Made by a program: the position numbers and the translations under genes
Notes under the pieces: generated by a model
Told to the model about the DNA's origin: nothing
What the model saw: only the letters and a program-made list of their open reading frames with translations
The model's database searches: none
NCBI GenBank assembly: GCA_963733885.1
Contig: CAVTES010000007.1
Span: 248,001-312,000, forward strand
Length of the DNA stretch: 64,000 bases
Direction: 5' to 3'
Source: JACVRW01 sp963733885
Lineage (GTDB): Bacteria > Actinomycetota > Thermoleophilia > Solirubrobacterales > Thermoleophilaceae
Shown: in pieces, positions 1-8,388 of the stretch
How positions within the stretch are numbered: position 1 is the first letter of the stretch
Layout of the letters: every line of letters begins with the position of its first letter

Positions 1-666
1 CGCGAGCTCGCGCGTCAGCTCGGTGACGCTGAAGAGGAAGGGCGGGAAGTACTTGGTGCTCTCGGCCGCCTCGGCGGCCTTCCCGTCGTACCAGGTGCCG
101 GAGCCGCGAATCACGTTGCGGAGCCCCGCCCGCGTGCGCGCGTCGAGCGTGTTGAAGAGGACGTCTATGTCAACCGGCGCGCTCGTCTCGTCGGCGCCGA
201 TCTCGCCGCCGTCGGGGATCTCTCCGGCGCTGTTCGGGCCGGGCTGGACCGAGACGTAGCGGTTCGCTATCCCCGACAGCGAGGTTGCCCGGATCGTCGC
301 CCGGGTGCCGCGGTGAAGCGGCGCGAGGTCGCCCTCGATCTCCATCGTGACGACCGCCTGCGCCCTGTCGTCGAGGTCGATGTCGGTTATGCGCCCCACC
401 GGCTGGCCGCCGACGCGCACCTCGTTGCCGCGCACGAGCTGGCCGGCGCTCTGGAAGACGGCGTTGACCTTGTACGCGCCGCCGTCGCCGAACATCGCCA
501 TGGCGGCCAGGGCCACGGCCACGACCAGCGCCGCGATCGCGATTACGCGCGCGAGCGTCGAGCCGCGCTCATCGGCGAGCGGCTCGCGCCGTTCGCCAAG
601 CAGCGAGCCGGCCCGCTGCGCGGCTTTCGCGTAAGTCCATCCCTCTCTCGTCTTCTTTGAATCCAA
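1..666 (-). CDS. MCE/MlaD-family lipid-transport protein (3' end cut off)
   Basis: Reading the minus strand from a TTG near 666 gives a cytoplasmic N-terminus of about 40 residues, one hydrophobic anchor (AIAALVVAVALAAMAMFG) and then an MCE domain containing VRVGGQPVGRITDIDLDD and SLSGIANRYVSV. MCE proteins are the periplasm-facing substrate-binding part of Mla/Mce lipid importers. It lies downstream of two YrbE-like permeases and the ATPase in the same direction, so it is the substrate-binding member of that operon. The reading frame stays open at base 1, so the C-terminus is outside the window. No in-frame ATG occurs before the anchor; TTG 666 is the first usable start after an in-frame stop and is uncertain. 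Confidence 0.85.
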   Translation of the reverse strand, partial: MDSKKTREGWTYAKAAQRAGSLLGERREPLADERGSTLARVIAIAALVVAVALAAMAMFGDGGAYKVNAVFQSAGQLVRGNEVRVGGQPVGRITDIDLDDRAQAVVTMEIEGDLAPLHRGTRATIRATSLSGIANRYVSVQPGPNSAGEIPDGGEIGADETSAPVDIDVLFNTLDARTRAGLRNVIRGSGTWYDGKAAEAAESTKYFPPFLFSVTELTRELA

Positions 667-751
667 GCGCGGTCCATCGACCGACGCCTCCCGCGCGGGG
701 CCTCACGGCGGCCCCGCAGCTCGCGCGGGATTTCGCCCGCGCAGGTTCCCC

Positions 752-1975
752 CTATTCCATCCCGAGCGGCCCCTGTGCCTCCCCGGACAAGAACTGCCTG
801 ACGAACTGATTGTCCGAGTTGAAAAGCTCGCTCGCAGGGCCCGATTCCACGATCCTGCCCTTCCACAGGATCGCGATGTAGTCCGCCACGCGCCGCGCCG
901 ACATGATGTCGTGCGTGATCACGCAGTACGCGCCGCCGTTCTCCTCGTGCACCTCCATGATCAGCTCGCACAGCAATGCTGTGCGCACGGGATCCAGACC
1001 GGAATCGGGCTCGTCGAAGAGCACGATGTCGGGGTCCAGAACCAATGCACGGGCGAAGCCGGCGCGCTTTCGCATGCCGCCCGAGAGCTCGTTGGGCATC
1101 TTTTCGGCCGCCGCGGCCAGCCCCACCTCGCCGAGGCGGCGCGACACGATCTCGCGGATCTCCTCCTCGCCCTTGTCGGTGTGCTGGCGCAGCGGGAACG
1201 CCGTGTTGTCGTAGACGTTCATCGAGCCGAACAGCGCGCCGTCCTGGAACAGGACGCCGAACTTCTTACGCATCTCGAACAGCTCGTCGTCCGCCATGTT
1301 GGGAACGGACTCGCCGTGCACGAGCACGTCGCCCTCGTCCGGGTAGAGCAGCCCGACCATGTGCTTGATGCAGACCGACTTGCCCGTCCCGGACGGGCCG
1401 AGGATCATCGAGATCTGGTCGTTGGGCAGGCCGAGGTTGAGGCCGTTCAGCACCCGGTTGCGACCGAAGGCCTTGACGACGTCGATGAACTCCACGGCGT
1501 CATCGGCGCCGTGCTCGCGCTTGGTGCCGGTGTGCCATTGGTATTCCTCGGCCTCGGCCTGCGAACCGCGTTCGTGCGTCATCTCGCCGGTGCCGCGCGG
1601 CCTGGCCGCCGCGGCGCCGGCCGCCGCTCCTCCCGCCGCCGCCCCAGTCGCCGCTCCGCCCGCGGCCACGCCCCCGTTCGAGCCGTCGGCGGCGGGGGGT
1701 TCACCCTCGTCACCGCCGGCGGGCGGCCGGCTCTCGCCGGCGCCGGGCTCGCCCTCCTCGGCGCGGGCCTCGCCCTGCTCGGCGCCGGGCTCGCCCTCCT
1801 CCATCGCCTCAGGGGTGCCGGGCCCGCCGGGCTCGTCGTGATACGCCTGCTCGCGCTCCACGGCGGTCGGCTGCTCGTGCGGGTCGGCGTGCGGCTCCTG
1901 CTGCTCCTCGCCCCGGGTCTCCTCCCAGTCGCGCGGCTCCAGCGGCCGGTCGTCTTCGTCGCCTGTGCGTTCCAT
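752..1975 (-). CDS. Mce/Mla-type ABC transporter ATP-binding protein with acidic N-terminal extension
   Basis: Residues from about 160 onward form a complete ABC ATPase: Walker A GPSGTGKS, Q-loop LFQDGALFGSMNV, signature LSGGMRKRAGFARAL, Walker B DIVLFDEPDSGLDP and the switch histidine in VITHD. The arrangement matches MlaF/Mkl ATPases that energise lipid import with YrbE permeases. The first 130 or so residues are low complexity: Glu/Gly/Pro-rich repeats (EEGEPGA units) and then an Ala/Gly run, unlike usual family members of about 250-350 residues. An internal ATG at 1582 (MTHERGSQ) would give a protein of about 276 residues. It begins 10 bp after the stop of the permease upstream. Confidence 0.93.
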   Translation of the reverse strand: MERTGDEDDRPLEPRDWEETRGEEQQEPHADPHEQPTAVEREQAYHDEPGGPGTPEAMEEGEPGAEQGEARAEEGEPGAGESRPPAGGDEGEPPAADGSNGGVAAGGAATGAAAGGAAAGAAAARPRGTGEMTHERGSQAEAEEYQWHTGTKREHGADDAVEFIDVVKAFGRNRVLNGLNLGLPNDQISMILGPSGTGKSVCIKHMVGLLYPDEGDVLVHGESVPNMADDELFEMRKKFGVLFQDGALFGSMNVYDNTAFPLRQHTDKGEEEIREIVSRRLGEVGLAAAAEKMPNELSGGMRKRAGFARALVLDPDIVLFDEPDSGLDPVRTALLCELIMEVHEENGGAYCVITHDIMSARRVADYIAILWKGRIVESGPASELFNSDNQFVRQFLSGEAQGPLGME

Positions 1976-1985
1976 TCCTCTCTCG

Positions 1986-2786
1986 CTACCCGCCTATCGG
2001 TGCTCGTGGATTCGAGCCCCAGAAGATCTGCGTTCCGACCATGCCCACCAGATGCACCATCACCGTGTTGAGCACCATCGACTTCGCCGTCGCCGTGCCG
2101 ACTCCGACCGGCCCTCCCCCGGCGGTGTACCCGTAGTAGCAGCCCACCAGCACGATCACCGTGGCCATCGCCATGGCCTTGATCAGGCTGTACAGCAGGT
2201 CCGGTGGGTTCTGGAACATCCAGAAGATCAGGAAGAACCCGCCCGAGCTGACCTCGCCGATCTGCTGCACCACGGCTAAGTAGCTCGCGAAGAAGCCGGC
2301 GCCCACCGCCGCGATGTACATGAACGGCAGCACAAGCCAGGCGGCGAGCAAGCGGGTCGCGCACAGGAAGACGAGCGAGTTGATGCCCATCACCTCGAGC
2401 GCGTCGATCTCGTCCGAGATGCGCATGGCACCGATCTCGGCAACGAGGCCGGTGCCGACCTTCGCCGACATCATGTAGCCGAAGGCGTACGGCATGATCT
2501 CGCGCAGGTCGCACCAGGCCGAGAACACGCCCGCGTAGGCGGGCGCGCCCACGGAGCGGTTGAAGTAGGCGCCCTCGATCCCGCACTGGAGGCCGAGGAT
2601 GAAGGCGAGGCCCCAGATCACGAGCGCCGAGCCGAGGATCAGGATGCCCGCCTGCCGCAGCGTCTCGCCGAAGAAGTGGAAGACACGGCCGTTGAAGACG
2701 TCGGCCACCACGCGCGCGGAGAACTTGGCGATGTCGCCGAACGAGGCGATCCAGTCCTTGGGGACGCTGAGCCAGGTCTTGCCCAT
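1986..2786 (-). CDS. MlaE/YrbE-family ABC permease (second of pair)
   Basis: A 266-residue polytopic membrane protein of the MlaE permease family. The conserved core is visible: VGTGLVAEIGAMRISDEIDALEVMGI, the cytoplasmic coupling segment typical of YrbE proteins, and several hydrophobic helices at residues 45-65, 145-165 and 190-215. Its ATG overlaps the stop of the preceding permease by one base (TAATG), indicating translational coupling. Actinobacterial mce operons begin with a yrbEA/yrbEB pair; this is the yrbEB position. The protein forms the membrane channel through which the MCE protein delivers lipid substrate. Confidence 0.93.
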   Translation of the reverse strand: MGKTWLSVPKDWIASFGDIAKFSARVVADVFNGRVFHFFGETLRQAGILILGSALVIWGLAFILGLQCGIEGAYFNRSVGAPAYAGVFSAWCDLREIMPYAFGYMMSAKVGTGLVAEIGAMRISDEIDALEVMGINSLVFLCATRLLAAWLVLPFMYIAAVGAGFFASYLAVVQQIGEVSSGGFFLIFWMFQNPPDLLYSLIKAMAMATVIVLVGCYYGYTAGGGPVGVGTATAKSMVLNTVMVHLVGMVGTQIFWGSNPRAPIGG

Positions 2787-3592
2787 TACTTGATCACCGA
2801 GATCTCAGGATGGGTTGCCAGCAGCGTTTGGGTGAAGACGTAGTTGAACGCGAAGATCCCTAGGAACTCGATCACCACTCCCTGGTTCACGGCTCTACCC
2901 ACGCCCTCGGCGCCTCCGGACGCAGTCATCCCCTTGTAACACGAGACGATCGCGATGATCGCCCCGAACAGGGTCGTCTTAACGACAGATCCCCATAAGT
3001 CGGTCGTAGATGCGTTGTTCAGCAGAGTCGCAAAGAAGGGGCCTAACGGCGCGTCGAAGGTGAGCGTGGCCAGGACGCCGCCGAAGATGCCGAAGATCAG
3101 CGCGTAGATGTTGAACAGGCCCGTGACCACCATGAGCGCCAGGAAGCGCGGTACGACCAGGTTCTTGATCGGGTCGACGCCCAGCACCTGGAGCGCGTCG
3201 AGCTCCTCGCGGATCTTGCGCGCGCCGAGGTCGGCGGTGATCGCGGTGCCGCCCACGCCCGCGAGGATGATCGCGGTCACGAACGGCGCGAACTCGCGGA
3301 TCGAGGCGAGCACGAAGAAGCCGCCCAGCCGGTCGATCGCGCCGAACAGGACGAGAAAGTTCCCCGCCTGGAGGCCCGGGGCGCCGTAGCCGAACGCGAT
3401 CGTCGAGATCGTCAGCGGGAGCCAGCAGAGGCGCAGCATGAACAGGAACTGCTGCACGAACTCCGTGCCGTACGGGTAGGGCGGACGCAACGCCGAAACC
3501 AGCGTCTTGCCCGTCAGGATCATCATGTCGCCCACCTGCTCGAGCAGGTTCTTGGTCGGCAAGAAGACCCGATCAGCTGCAGCCCGGACCAC
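2786..3592 (-). CDS. MlaE/YrbE-family ABC permease (first of pair)
   Basis: A 268-residue permease with the same core as its downstream neighbour (GVGGTAITADLGARKIREELDALQVLGVDP, here over several helices). It starts with GTG preceded at 8 nt by a strong GGGAGGAG ribosome-binding site, and is the first gene of the minus-strand mce-type operon. The second permease, ATPase and MCE protein follow in order. It pairs with the next permease to form the heterodimeric membrane part of the importer. The promoter must lie in the short divergent gap before the lipoprotein at 3745; no clear -35/-10 was recognised. Confidence 0.93.
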   Translation of the reverse strand: MVRAAADRVFLPTKNLLEQVGDMMILTGKTLVSALRPPYPYGTEFVQQFLFMLRLCWLPLTISTIAFGYGAPGLQAGNFLVLFGAIDRLGGFFVLASIREFAPFVTAIILAGVGGTAITADLGARKIREELDALQVLGVDPIKNLVVPRFLALMVVTGLFNIYALIFGIFGGVLATLTFDAPLGPFFATLLNNASTTDLWGSVVKTTLFGAIIAIVSCYKGMTASGGAEGVGRAVNQGVVIEFLGIFAFNYVFTQTLLATHPEISVIK

Positions 3593-3744
3593 TACGCAAA
3601 CTCCTCCCGGAAAAGCAACGCGCCCTCCCCGCGAAACACGTTCGCCGAGGAAGCCTATGTCATGTTCGATGCGGCCGCCAGGGATAACCGTGGTTGCTCC
3701 GACCTGCGCATCTGCGGGGGATTCGGTGGTATGTTCGCCCGGCT

Positions 3745-4365
3745 TTGCAAGCGAGGAGTAACCTCTGCGCGCTTGCGCTGGCGGGCGTCGTGGCGCTGGC
3801 CGGCTGTGGCGGTGGCGGGCGGCAGGACGAGGACGAACCCGAGGGCGATTTCGCCGTCGAGGTCGTGGAAGCCAGCTTCCCTGAGGACCAGAAGCTCGCC
3901 AAGAGCTCGAACCTGGTGCTCACGCTACGTAACGCCGGCGACCGTACGGTCCCGAACATCGCGGTCACGGTCGATGGCTTCAATGTCCGAAAATCCGACC
4001 CGGAGCTGGCCGACCCGGAGCGCCCGCAGTTCGTGATCAACGGCGTGCCCCGGGAGATCGGCGGATTCCCGGAGGCAAAGGACGCCTCACCGCTCGGCTG
4101 CGACACCGCCTACGTGAACACGTGGGCGTGCGGTCCGCTTGCGGAAGGCAAGCAGAGGACGTTCCGCTGGTCGGTCACCGCGGTGCAGGCGGGCGACTTC
4201 GAGATCGACTGGCGGGTGGCCGCGGGCCTCGACGGCAAGGCGAAGGCCGTGGGCCCCGGCGGCGGCGACCCCCCGTCCGGCAGCTTCAGCGGCACCGTCT
4301 CAAACGAGGCGCCCGAGGTCCGCGTGGCCGATGACGGCAAGACGGTCGTCGAGGGATCGCGCTAG
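3745..4365 (+). CDS. Putative secreted lipoprotein of unknown function
   Basis: From a TTG at 3745 the protein has a compact lipoprotein signal peptide ending in VALAGC, with Cys as the lipidation site, then a Gly/Asp/Glu linker. The mature part of about 180 residues is predicted beta-rich: SSNLVLTLRNAGDRTVPNIAVTV is typical of CARDB/DUF11-like Ig-type domains that line cell-surface proteins. An alternative TTG at 3694 is in frame but adds a segment that does not look like a signal peptide. It is divergent from the Mce operon. Function is unknown; an envelope-associated role is inferred from the lipobox and fold only. Confidence 0.65.
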   Translation: MQARSNLCALALAGVVALAGCGGGGRQDEDEPEGDFAVEVVEASFPEDQKLAKSSNLVLTLRNAGDRTVPNIAVTVDGFNVRKSDPELADPERPQFVINGVPREIGGFPEAKDASPLGCDTAYVNTWACGPLAEGKQRTFRWSVTAVQAGDFEIDWRVAAGLDGKAKAVGPGGGDPPSGSFSGTVSNEAPEVRVADDGKTVVEGSR

Positions 4366-4678
4366 GCCTGGATCCACCGAGACTGGCGAGCGTTTCCGCG
4401 CCGGAGCCCGAGCGATGGGCCGACTTCGAAGTGACGCGGATCGTGTTGAACGGCAGCAATGAAGAGGAGCGCGAGCCGCCGCTTCGCGAGGGGGTTCCAC
4501 ACGTTAGGCGACCTATGGGCCACTTTCGTGACGGACCCCTCGGGTCGAGGGGGTCGCCACGCCCGAGGGCCCCTCGTTGCTGCCGTTGTCGCCGCGCGGG
4601 ACTCCGTGGCGGCAGGCCTTCGCTGCGGCGTTCGGAGTGGGCGTCCCGGCGTTCTACGCGACGCTCAACCGCTGACGG
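4366..4678. other. 313-bp gap holding structured repeat A and a possible micro-ORF
   Basis: No conventional gene was found between the lipoprotein and the convergent zinc-ribbon protein. The gap contains repeat A (4447-4541), then a stem made by CGAGGGG near 4546 and CCCCTCG near 4572, then an open frame from a TTG just after that stem to the TGA at 4672-4674 encoding about 33 residues (ending AFAAAFGVGVPAFYATLNR). The micro-ORF is hydrophobic and unrecognised; it may be a gene remnant. Nothing else supportable is visible. Confidence 0.4.
4447..4541 (+). repeat. Structured intergenic repeat, copy A
   Basis: Shares with 8284-8363 the blocks TGAACGGCAGCAA, GGGGTTCCACACGTT, TTTCGTG and GGACCCCTC in the same order and strand. 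GGGGTTC (4491-) can pair with GGACCCC (4533-4539), and CACG with CGTG inside it, so both copies can form the same nested hairpin. In this copy the apical stem is weaker. The spacer between the first two blocks differs in length and sequence, as expected of a structured element rather than a recent duplication. Strand is given as the one leading toward a start codon in copy B. No known riboswitch family was recognised. Confidence 0.6.
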
Positions 4679-5227
4679 CTAGTCCACGGCCATGCCGGCC
4701 GCGCGCATCGCCCGGCACTTGCTCATGTGTCCCTGGGCCCGCACGATCTTGCCGTCCCTGATCCAGAGGATGGACGCCCAGGGCCCGTCGAAGGGGATGT
4801 CGGTCGCACGGAAGTGGCCCAGGAACCGCTGTGTGGTGACCACCCGCTCCGCGTCGACCTCGAGCACGTCCTCGAGCTCGAGGCGCAAGTCGCCGAACAC
4901 CTCCACCAGGTCCTCCCACCACCGCTCCAGCCCGGCATAGCCGTGATAGGTGGTCTCGATGACCCACCCCTCCGCGTTGATCACCTCCACTTCGGGATCC
5001 CACACGCTGCCCTCGTAGGGCCCGGGGCCGAGTTCCTTGACGGCTCGCCGCGCGATCTCGACGTTCTCGCCGCGGCCCTCCCAGCCCTCGCACTCGACCA
5101 CGGGCAGCCGCGGGTACTTCGGGTAGCGCTTGTCCGTCTTGGAGCGCTCGCACATCGAGAAGGTGCTCCCGCGGGTGTTCCCGACCAGCTTCTGGTGGCG
5201 GCAGGAGTCGCAGAGACCGGCCTTCAT
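4679..5227 (-). CDS. Zinc-ribbon-like plus SnoaL/NTF2-like protein
   Basis: Starting at ATG 5227, the first 50 residues carry CDSCRHQ and a third cysteine in MCERSK, a small putative metal-binding module seen as a stand-alone protein in many bacteria. The remaining 130 residues (from about VEIARRAVKEL to HMSKCRAM) have the length and pattern of a SnoaL/NTF2-like alpha+beta barrel (WWEDLVEVFGDLRLELEDVLEVDAERVVTTQRFLG). An in-frame GTG at 5245 is possible but neither start has a clear ribosome-binding site. It is divergent from the LuxR-type regulator at 5297. The domain pairing is notable; no reaction can be assigned. Confidence 0.75.
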   Translation of the reverse strand: MKAGLCDSCRHQKLVGNTRGSTFSMCERSKTDKRYPKYPRLPVVECEGWEGRGENVEIARRAVKELGPGPYEGSVWDPEVEVINAEGWVIETTYHGYAGLERWWEDLVEVFGDLRLELEDVLEVDAERVVTTQRFLGHFRATDIPFDGPWASILWIRDGKIVRAQGHMSKCRAMRAAGMAVD

Positions 5228-5296
5228 CCGGGGTAAGGCTCGCACGTAGGCGAATTACCGATGTCGCGCCGGCCGCCTTAGCGCCACCTTTGCGGC

Positions 5297-8272
5297 ATGG
5301 GGTGGGAGGATGGTCAGTCCACGATGGCCACGCGCATGACAAGCGCCCGCTTCGTCGGTCGGGCAGGGGAGCTCGCCGAGTTGGAGGCCGCGCTCCACGA
5401 TGCGGCCGAGCGGCGCTCGTCCCTCGTGCTGGTCGCCGGCGAGTCCGGCGTCGGCAAGTCGCGCCTGCTCGACGAGCTGGCCAGCCGGGCGCGCGCGCTC
5501 GACGCGCTCGTGCTGATCGGCGACAGCGTGGACCTGGGCGACGGCGAGCTGCCCTACGCCCCGCTCATCGGCGCGCTCCGCCCGCTGCTTCGTGACGGCC
5601 ACCCCGCCCTCGACGCGCTGCCCGACCCGCTGCGGGCGGCGCTCGCCGCGGTCCTGCCCGGCTTCGGCGACCGCGCGGCCGGGAGCGAGGCCTCGCAGGC
5701 CAGCGTCTTCGAGGCGCTGCTTGCCCTCCTCGAGGGCCTTGCCGAAGAGCGGCTGGTCCTCCTCGCGATCGAGGATCTCCACTGGGCCGACAGCTCCACC
5801 CGCCACTTCCTCAGCTTCCTGTCGCGCACCCTGTGCGACGCGCGGATCGTGGTCGTCTGCACCTACCGCTCCGACGAGCTCCACCGCCGGCACCCGCTGC
5901 GACCCCTGCTCGCCGAGCTCACGCGCGACCCGGAGACGCGGATGGTCGAGCTCCCCGCCTTCACGCGCGAGGAGCTCGCCGAGCAGCTCGAGAGCATCCT
6001 GGCCGCGGCGCCGGATCCCGGCCTGCTCGAGCGGATCTGGCACCGCAGCGAGGGGAACGCGCTGTTCACGGAGGAGATCCTGGCGGCCGGCCTCGACGGC
6101 CGCGGTCCCCTGCCGCCCACTCTGAGCGATGCCCTGATGCTGCGCGTGGAGCATCTGTCGCCGTCAGCCCAGGACGTGCTTCGCTGGCTCTCGTGCCAGA
6201 CGTCGGTGGACCACGAGCTGCTGGCCGGGGTCACCGGACTCGATGCCGACACTCTTTTGGACGCTCTGCGGGAGGCCACGGCCAGCCACATCCTGGTGGC
6301 GAGCGCCGAGGGCACATACGGCTACCGGCACGCCTTGCTGCGCGAGGTGGTGCACGACGACCTGCTCCCGGGCGAGCGCACGCGCTTCCACTCGGTGCTC
6401 GCGCGGGCGCTCGAGGACCGCATCGAGGCGGGCGACACGGGAGCGCACATCACCGCCCAGGCGGCGCACCACTGGATGGAGGCCGGCGACCAGTCGGCCG
6501 CGATGGCGGCAGCGGTGCGTGCCGGGGCGGCGGCCGAGCGCGTGGACGCCTACGCCGAGGCGCACGCGCTGTTCGAGCGCGCGCTCGGGCTCTGGGAGCG
6601 CGTGGACGACCCCGAGGCGCTCGCCGGGTCCGGGCGGCGCGAGCTGCTGCTGCGCGCGGCGAACGCGGCCGACCTGGGTCACGAGACCGGCCGCTTCGAG
6701 GCGCTGGCACGGAGCGCGTTCGAGCTGGTGGATCCCGAGGCCGAGCCGCACTTGGCGGCCTCGGTGCTGACCCAACTTCACCGTGCCCAGTGGGAGCTCA
6801 ACCGTCAGGACGAGTCGGTGGGGACGCTCGACCGCGCCCTTGCGCTGCTCGAGCCCCACGAGGACTCCGGCGAGCGCGCGGAGCTGCTGGCGCGCAAATC
6901 GCGCGCCCGGATGCTCCAGAGCCGCAACCGGGAGGCCATCGCGGCCGGCCGCGAGGCGCTCGAGGTGGCTCGCTTGGTCGGCGACCGCGGCGCCGAGGTC
7001 CTGGCGCTCAACTCCATCGGCGTGGCGCTGGCGGCCGCCCGGGAGGTGGACGAGGGGATCGCGGCGCTCCGCGGGGCGCTCTCCCTGGTGCGCGAGCACG
7101 GCCTCGTGGAGCACGTCGGGCGCTCGACGGTCAACCTGGCCGACGTGCTCCACCTCGAGGGGCGAAGCCGGGAGGCGCTCGAGGTCGCCCGCCAGGGGCT
7201 CGACGAGGTCCGCGCCGCCGGACGCTCCGGGACCTGGGTGGCGCTCGCCGTGGCCGAGATCGAGTGGGAGCTCGGCGAATGGCGAGCCGCGGCGGCCTCG
7301 ATGCCGCAGGAGCGGCGCCGGTACTGGGGGTCGACACTGCTCAACCACCGCGTGCGCCGGATCGAGCAGGCGCTCGGGCGCGGCGACGTGGCCGACGCGC
7401 GGCTGGACCTGGAGGTGGCCGAGCGCGTCGCTGTCGACTCGACCGAGCCCCAGTACCTCGCGCCGATCGCCGCCTACCGGGCCGAGCTCGAGCGGCGGGC
7501 TGGCGATGTGGCGGCCGCGCGCGGCGCCGTCGACGAGGGCCTCGACCGGATGGAGTTCTGCACCGACGACCTGGCCCGGCTCGCGCAGGTGGCGATCGCC
7601 GGGGTGCGGGTCGAGGCCGACGAGGCCCAGCGCGCCCGCGACCGCCACGACCCCGACGCCGAGGAGACGGCCGTGGCACGCGCCGCCGCGATGGCCGAGC
7701 GCGTCCAGCTGGCGGCGGCCGACGGCGGACCCGTGGTGACGGCCGTGAGCGCGCTGGCGGACGCCGAGCTGGCACGCGCCGAGGATCACGACGATCCGGA
7801 GCTGTGGCAGGCCGCCGCCGCCGCTTGGGACGGCATCGACCGCCCCTACCGAGCCGTGTACTCGCGCTGGCGCGAGGCCGATGCGCTGGCGCGGGCGCGT
7901 GACCGAGAGGGCGCGGCGCGGGCAGTGGGCGCCGGCCTCGAAGGCGCCCGGCGGCTCGGCAGCAGCTGGCTCGCGGAAGAGCTCGAGGGGCTGGCTGCGC
8001 GGGCCCGTCTCCAGCTCGACGGCGTGAAGCCCGCGGCCGCCGGGGACGAGGACGGCGACCCCTTCGGCCTGACCGCGCGCGAGCGCCAGGTGCTCGCCCT
8101 CGTGGCCTCGGGGGCGACCAACAGGGAGGTGGGCGAGCGGCTCCACATGGCCGAGAAGACGGCCAGCGTGCACGTCTCCCGCATCCTCGCCAAGCTCGAC
8201 GTGCGCTCTCGGACGGAGGCGGCCGCGGTGGCACACCGCCACGGGCTGGCGGATGCCGAGGCCGTGGCCTGA
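5297..8272 (+). CDS. Large LuxR-family transcriptional regulator with AAA-type ATPase domain
   Basis: A 991-residue LAL/MalT-like regulator. The N-terminal ATPase has Walker A GESGVGKS (about residue 49) and Walker B LVLLAIEDLHWAD. The middle 500 residues are Ala/Leu/Glu-rich helical repeats resembling TPR units, usually the ligand or partner sensor. The C-terminus is a LuxR/GerE helix-turn-helix (GLTARERQVLALVASGATNREVGERL) that binds DNA. Such proteins act as ATP-dependent activators. ATG codons at 5324 and 5336 are also in frame, just before the conserved RFVGRAGEL; 5297 is the most upstream. It is followed by repeat B and the epimerase genes, which are candidate targets only by proximity. 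Confidence 0.9.
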   Translation: MGWEDGQSTMATRMTSARFVGRAGELAELEAALHDAAERRSSLVLVAGESGVGKSRLLDELASRARALDALVLIGDSVDLGDGELPYAPLIGALRPLLRDGHPALDALPDPLRAALAAVLPGFGDRAAGSEASQASVFEALLALLEGLAEERLVLLAIEDLHWADSSTRHFLSFLSRTLCDARIVVVCTYRSDELHRRHPLRPLLAELTRDPETRMVELPAFTREELAEQLESILAAAPDPGLLERIWHRSEGNALFTEEILAAGLDGRGPLPPTLSDALMLRVEHLSPSAQDVLRWLSCQTSVDHELLAGVTGLDADTLLDALREATASHILVASAEGTYGYRHALLREVVHDDLLPGERTRFHSVLARALEDRIEAGDTGAHITAQAAHHWMEAGDQSAAMAAAVRAGAAAERVDAYAEAHALFERALGLWERVDDPEALAGSGRRELLLRAANAADLGHETGRFEALARSAFELVDPEAEPHLAASVLTQLHRAQWELNRQDESVGTLDRALALLEPHEDSGERAELLARKSRARMLQSRNREAIAAGREALEVARLVGDRGAEVLALNSIGVALAAAREVDEGIAALRGALSLVREHGLVEHVGRSTVNLADVLHLEGRSREALEVARQGLDEVRAAGRSGTWVALAVAEIEWELGEWRAAAASMPQERRRYWGSTLLNHRVRRIEQALGRGDVADARLDLEVAERVAVDSTEPQYLAPIAAYRAELERRAGDVAAARGAVDEGLDRMEFCTDDLARLAQVAIAGVRVEADEAQRARDRHDPDAEETAVARAAAMAERVQLAAADGGPVVTAVSALADAELARAEDHDDPELWQAAAAAWDGIDRPYRAVYSRWREADALARARDREGAARAVGAGLEGARRLGSSWLAEELEGLAARARLQLDGVKPAAAGDEDGDPFGLTARERQVLALVASGATNREVGERLHMAEKTASVHVSRILAKLDVRSRTEAAAVAHRHGLADAEAVA

Positions 8273-8283
8273 CGCCCGCGCGC

Positions 8284-8363
8284 TGAACGGCAGCAACCAA
8301 GGTGGACGGGCCGGGGTTCCACACGTTGCGGCGAACATGTCGCCGTTTCGTGCGGGACCCCTC
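8284..8363 (+). repeat. Structured intergenic repeat, copy B (leader of epimerase gene)
   Basis: Second copy of the element at 4447-4541. GGGGTTC (8313-) pairs with GGACCCC (8355-8361, one G-U pair), CACG pairs with CGTG inside, and GGCGA/TCGCC closes an apical loop, giving a three-tier hairpin. It lies just before the epimerase GTG at 8387, so it would sit in the 5' leader of that mRNA. It could be a cis-regulatory RNA or a REP-like DNA palindrome. Copy number elsewhere in the genome is unknown. Confidence 0.6.
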
Positions 8364-8388
8364 ACAGGCGTCATGCTTCGCCGCCTGT
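8364..8388 (+). promoter_or_regulatory. Possible start-codon-sequestering hairpin
   Basis: ACAGGCG (8364-8370) is perfectly complementary to CGCCTGT (8382-8388), and the GTG start of the epimerase begins at 8387 inside the 3' arm. The hairpin directly follows repeat B, as an expression platform would follow an aptamer. The pairing is seen directly; the regulatory role is inference. Confidence 0.4.

Noticed and set aside
4495..4512. attC-like GTTAGGC core inside repeat A
   Set aside because: Copy B has GTTGCGG at the same place and the arrangement of an attC pair is absent; no integrase is present.
8284..8388. Assignment of the leader element to a known riboswitch class (SAM, cobalamin, glycine, c-di-GMP, fluoride)
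   Set aside because: The conserved cores I know for these classes are not present; only the general hairpin architecture is shared.
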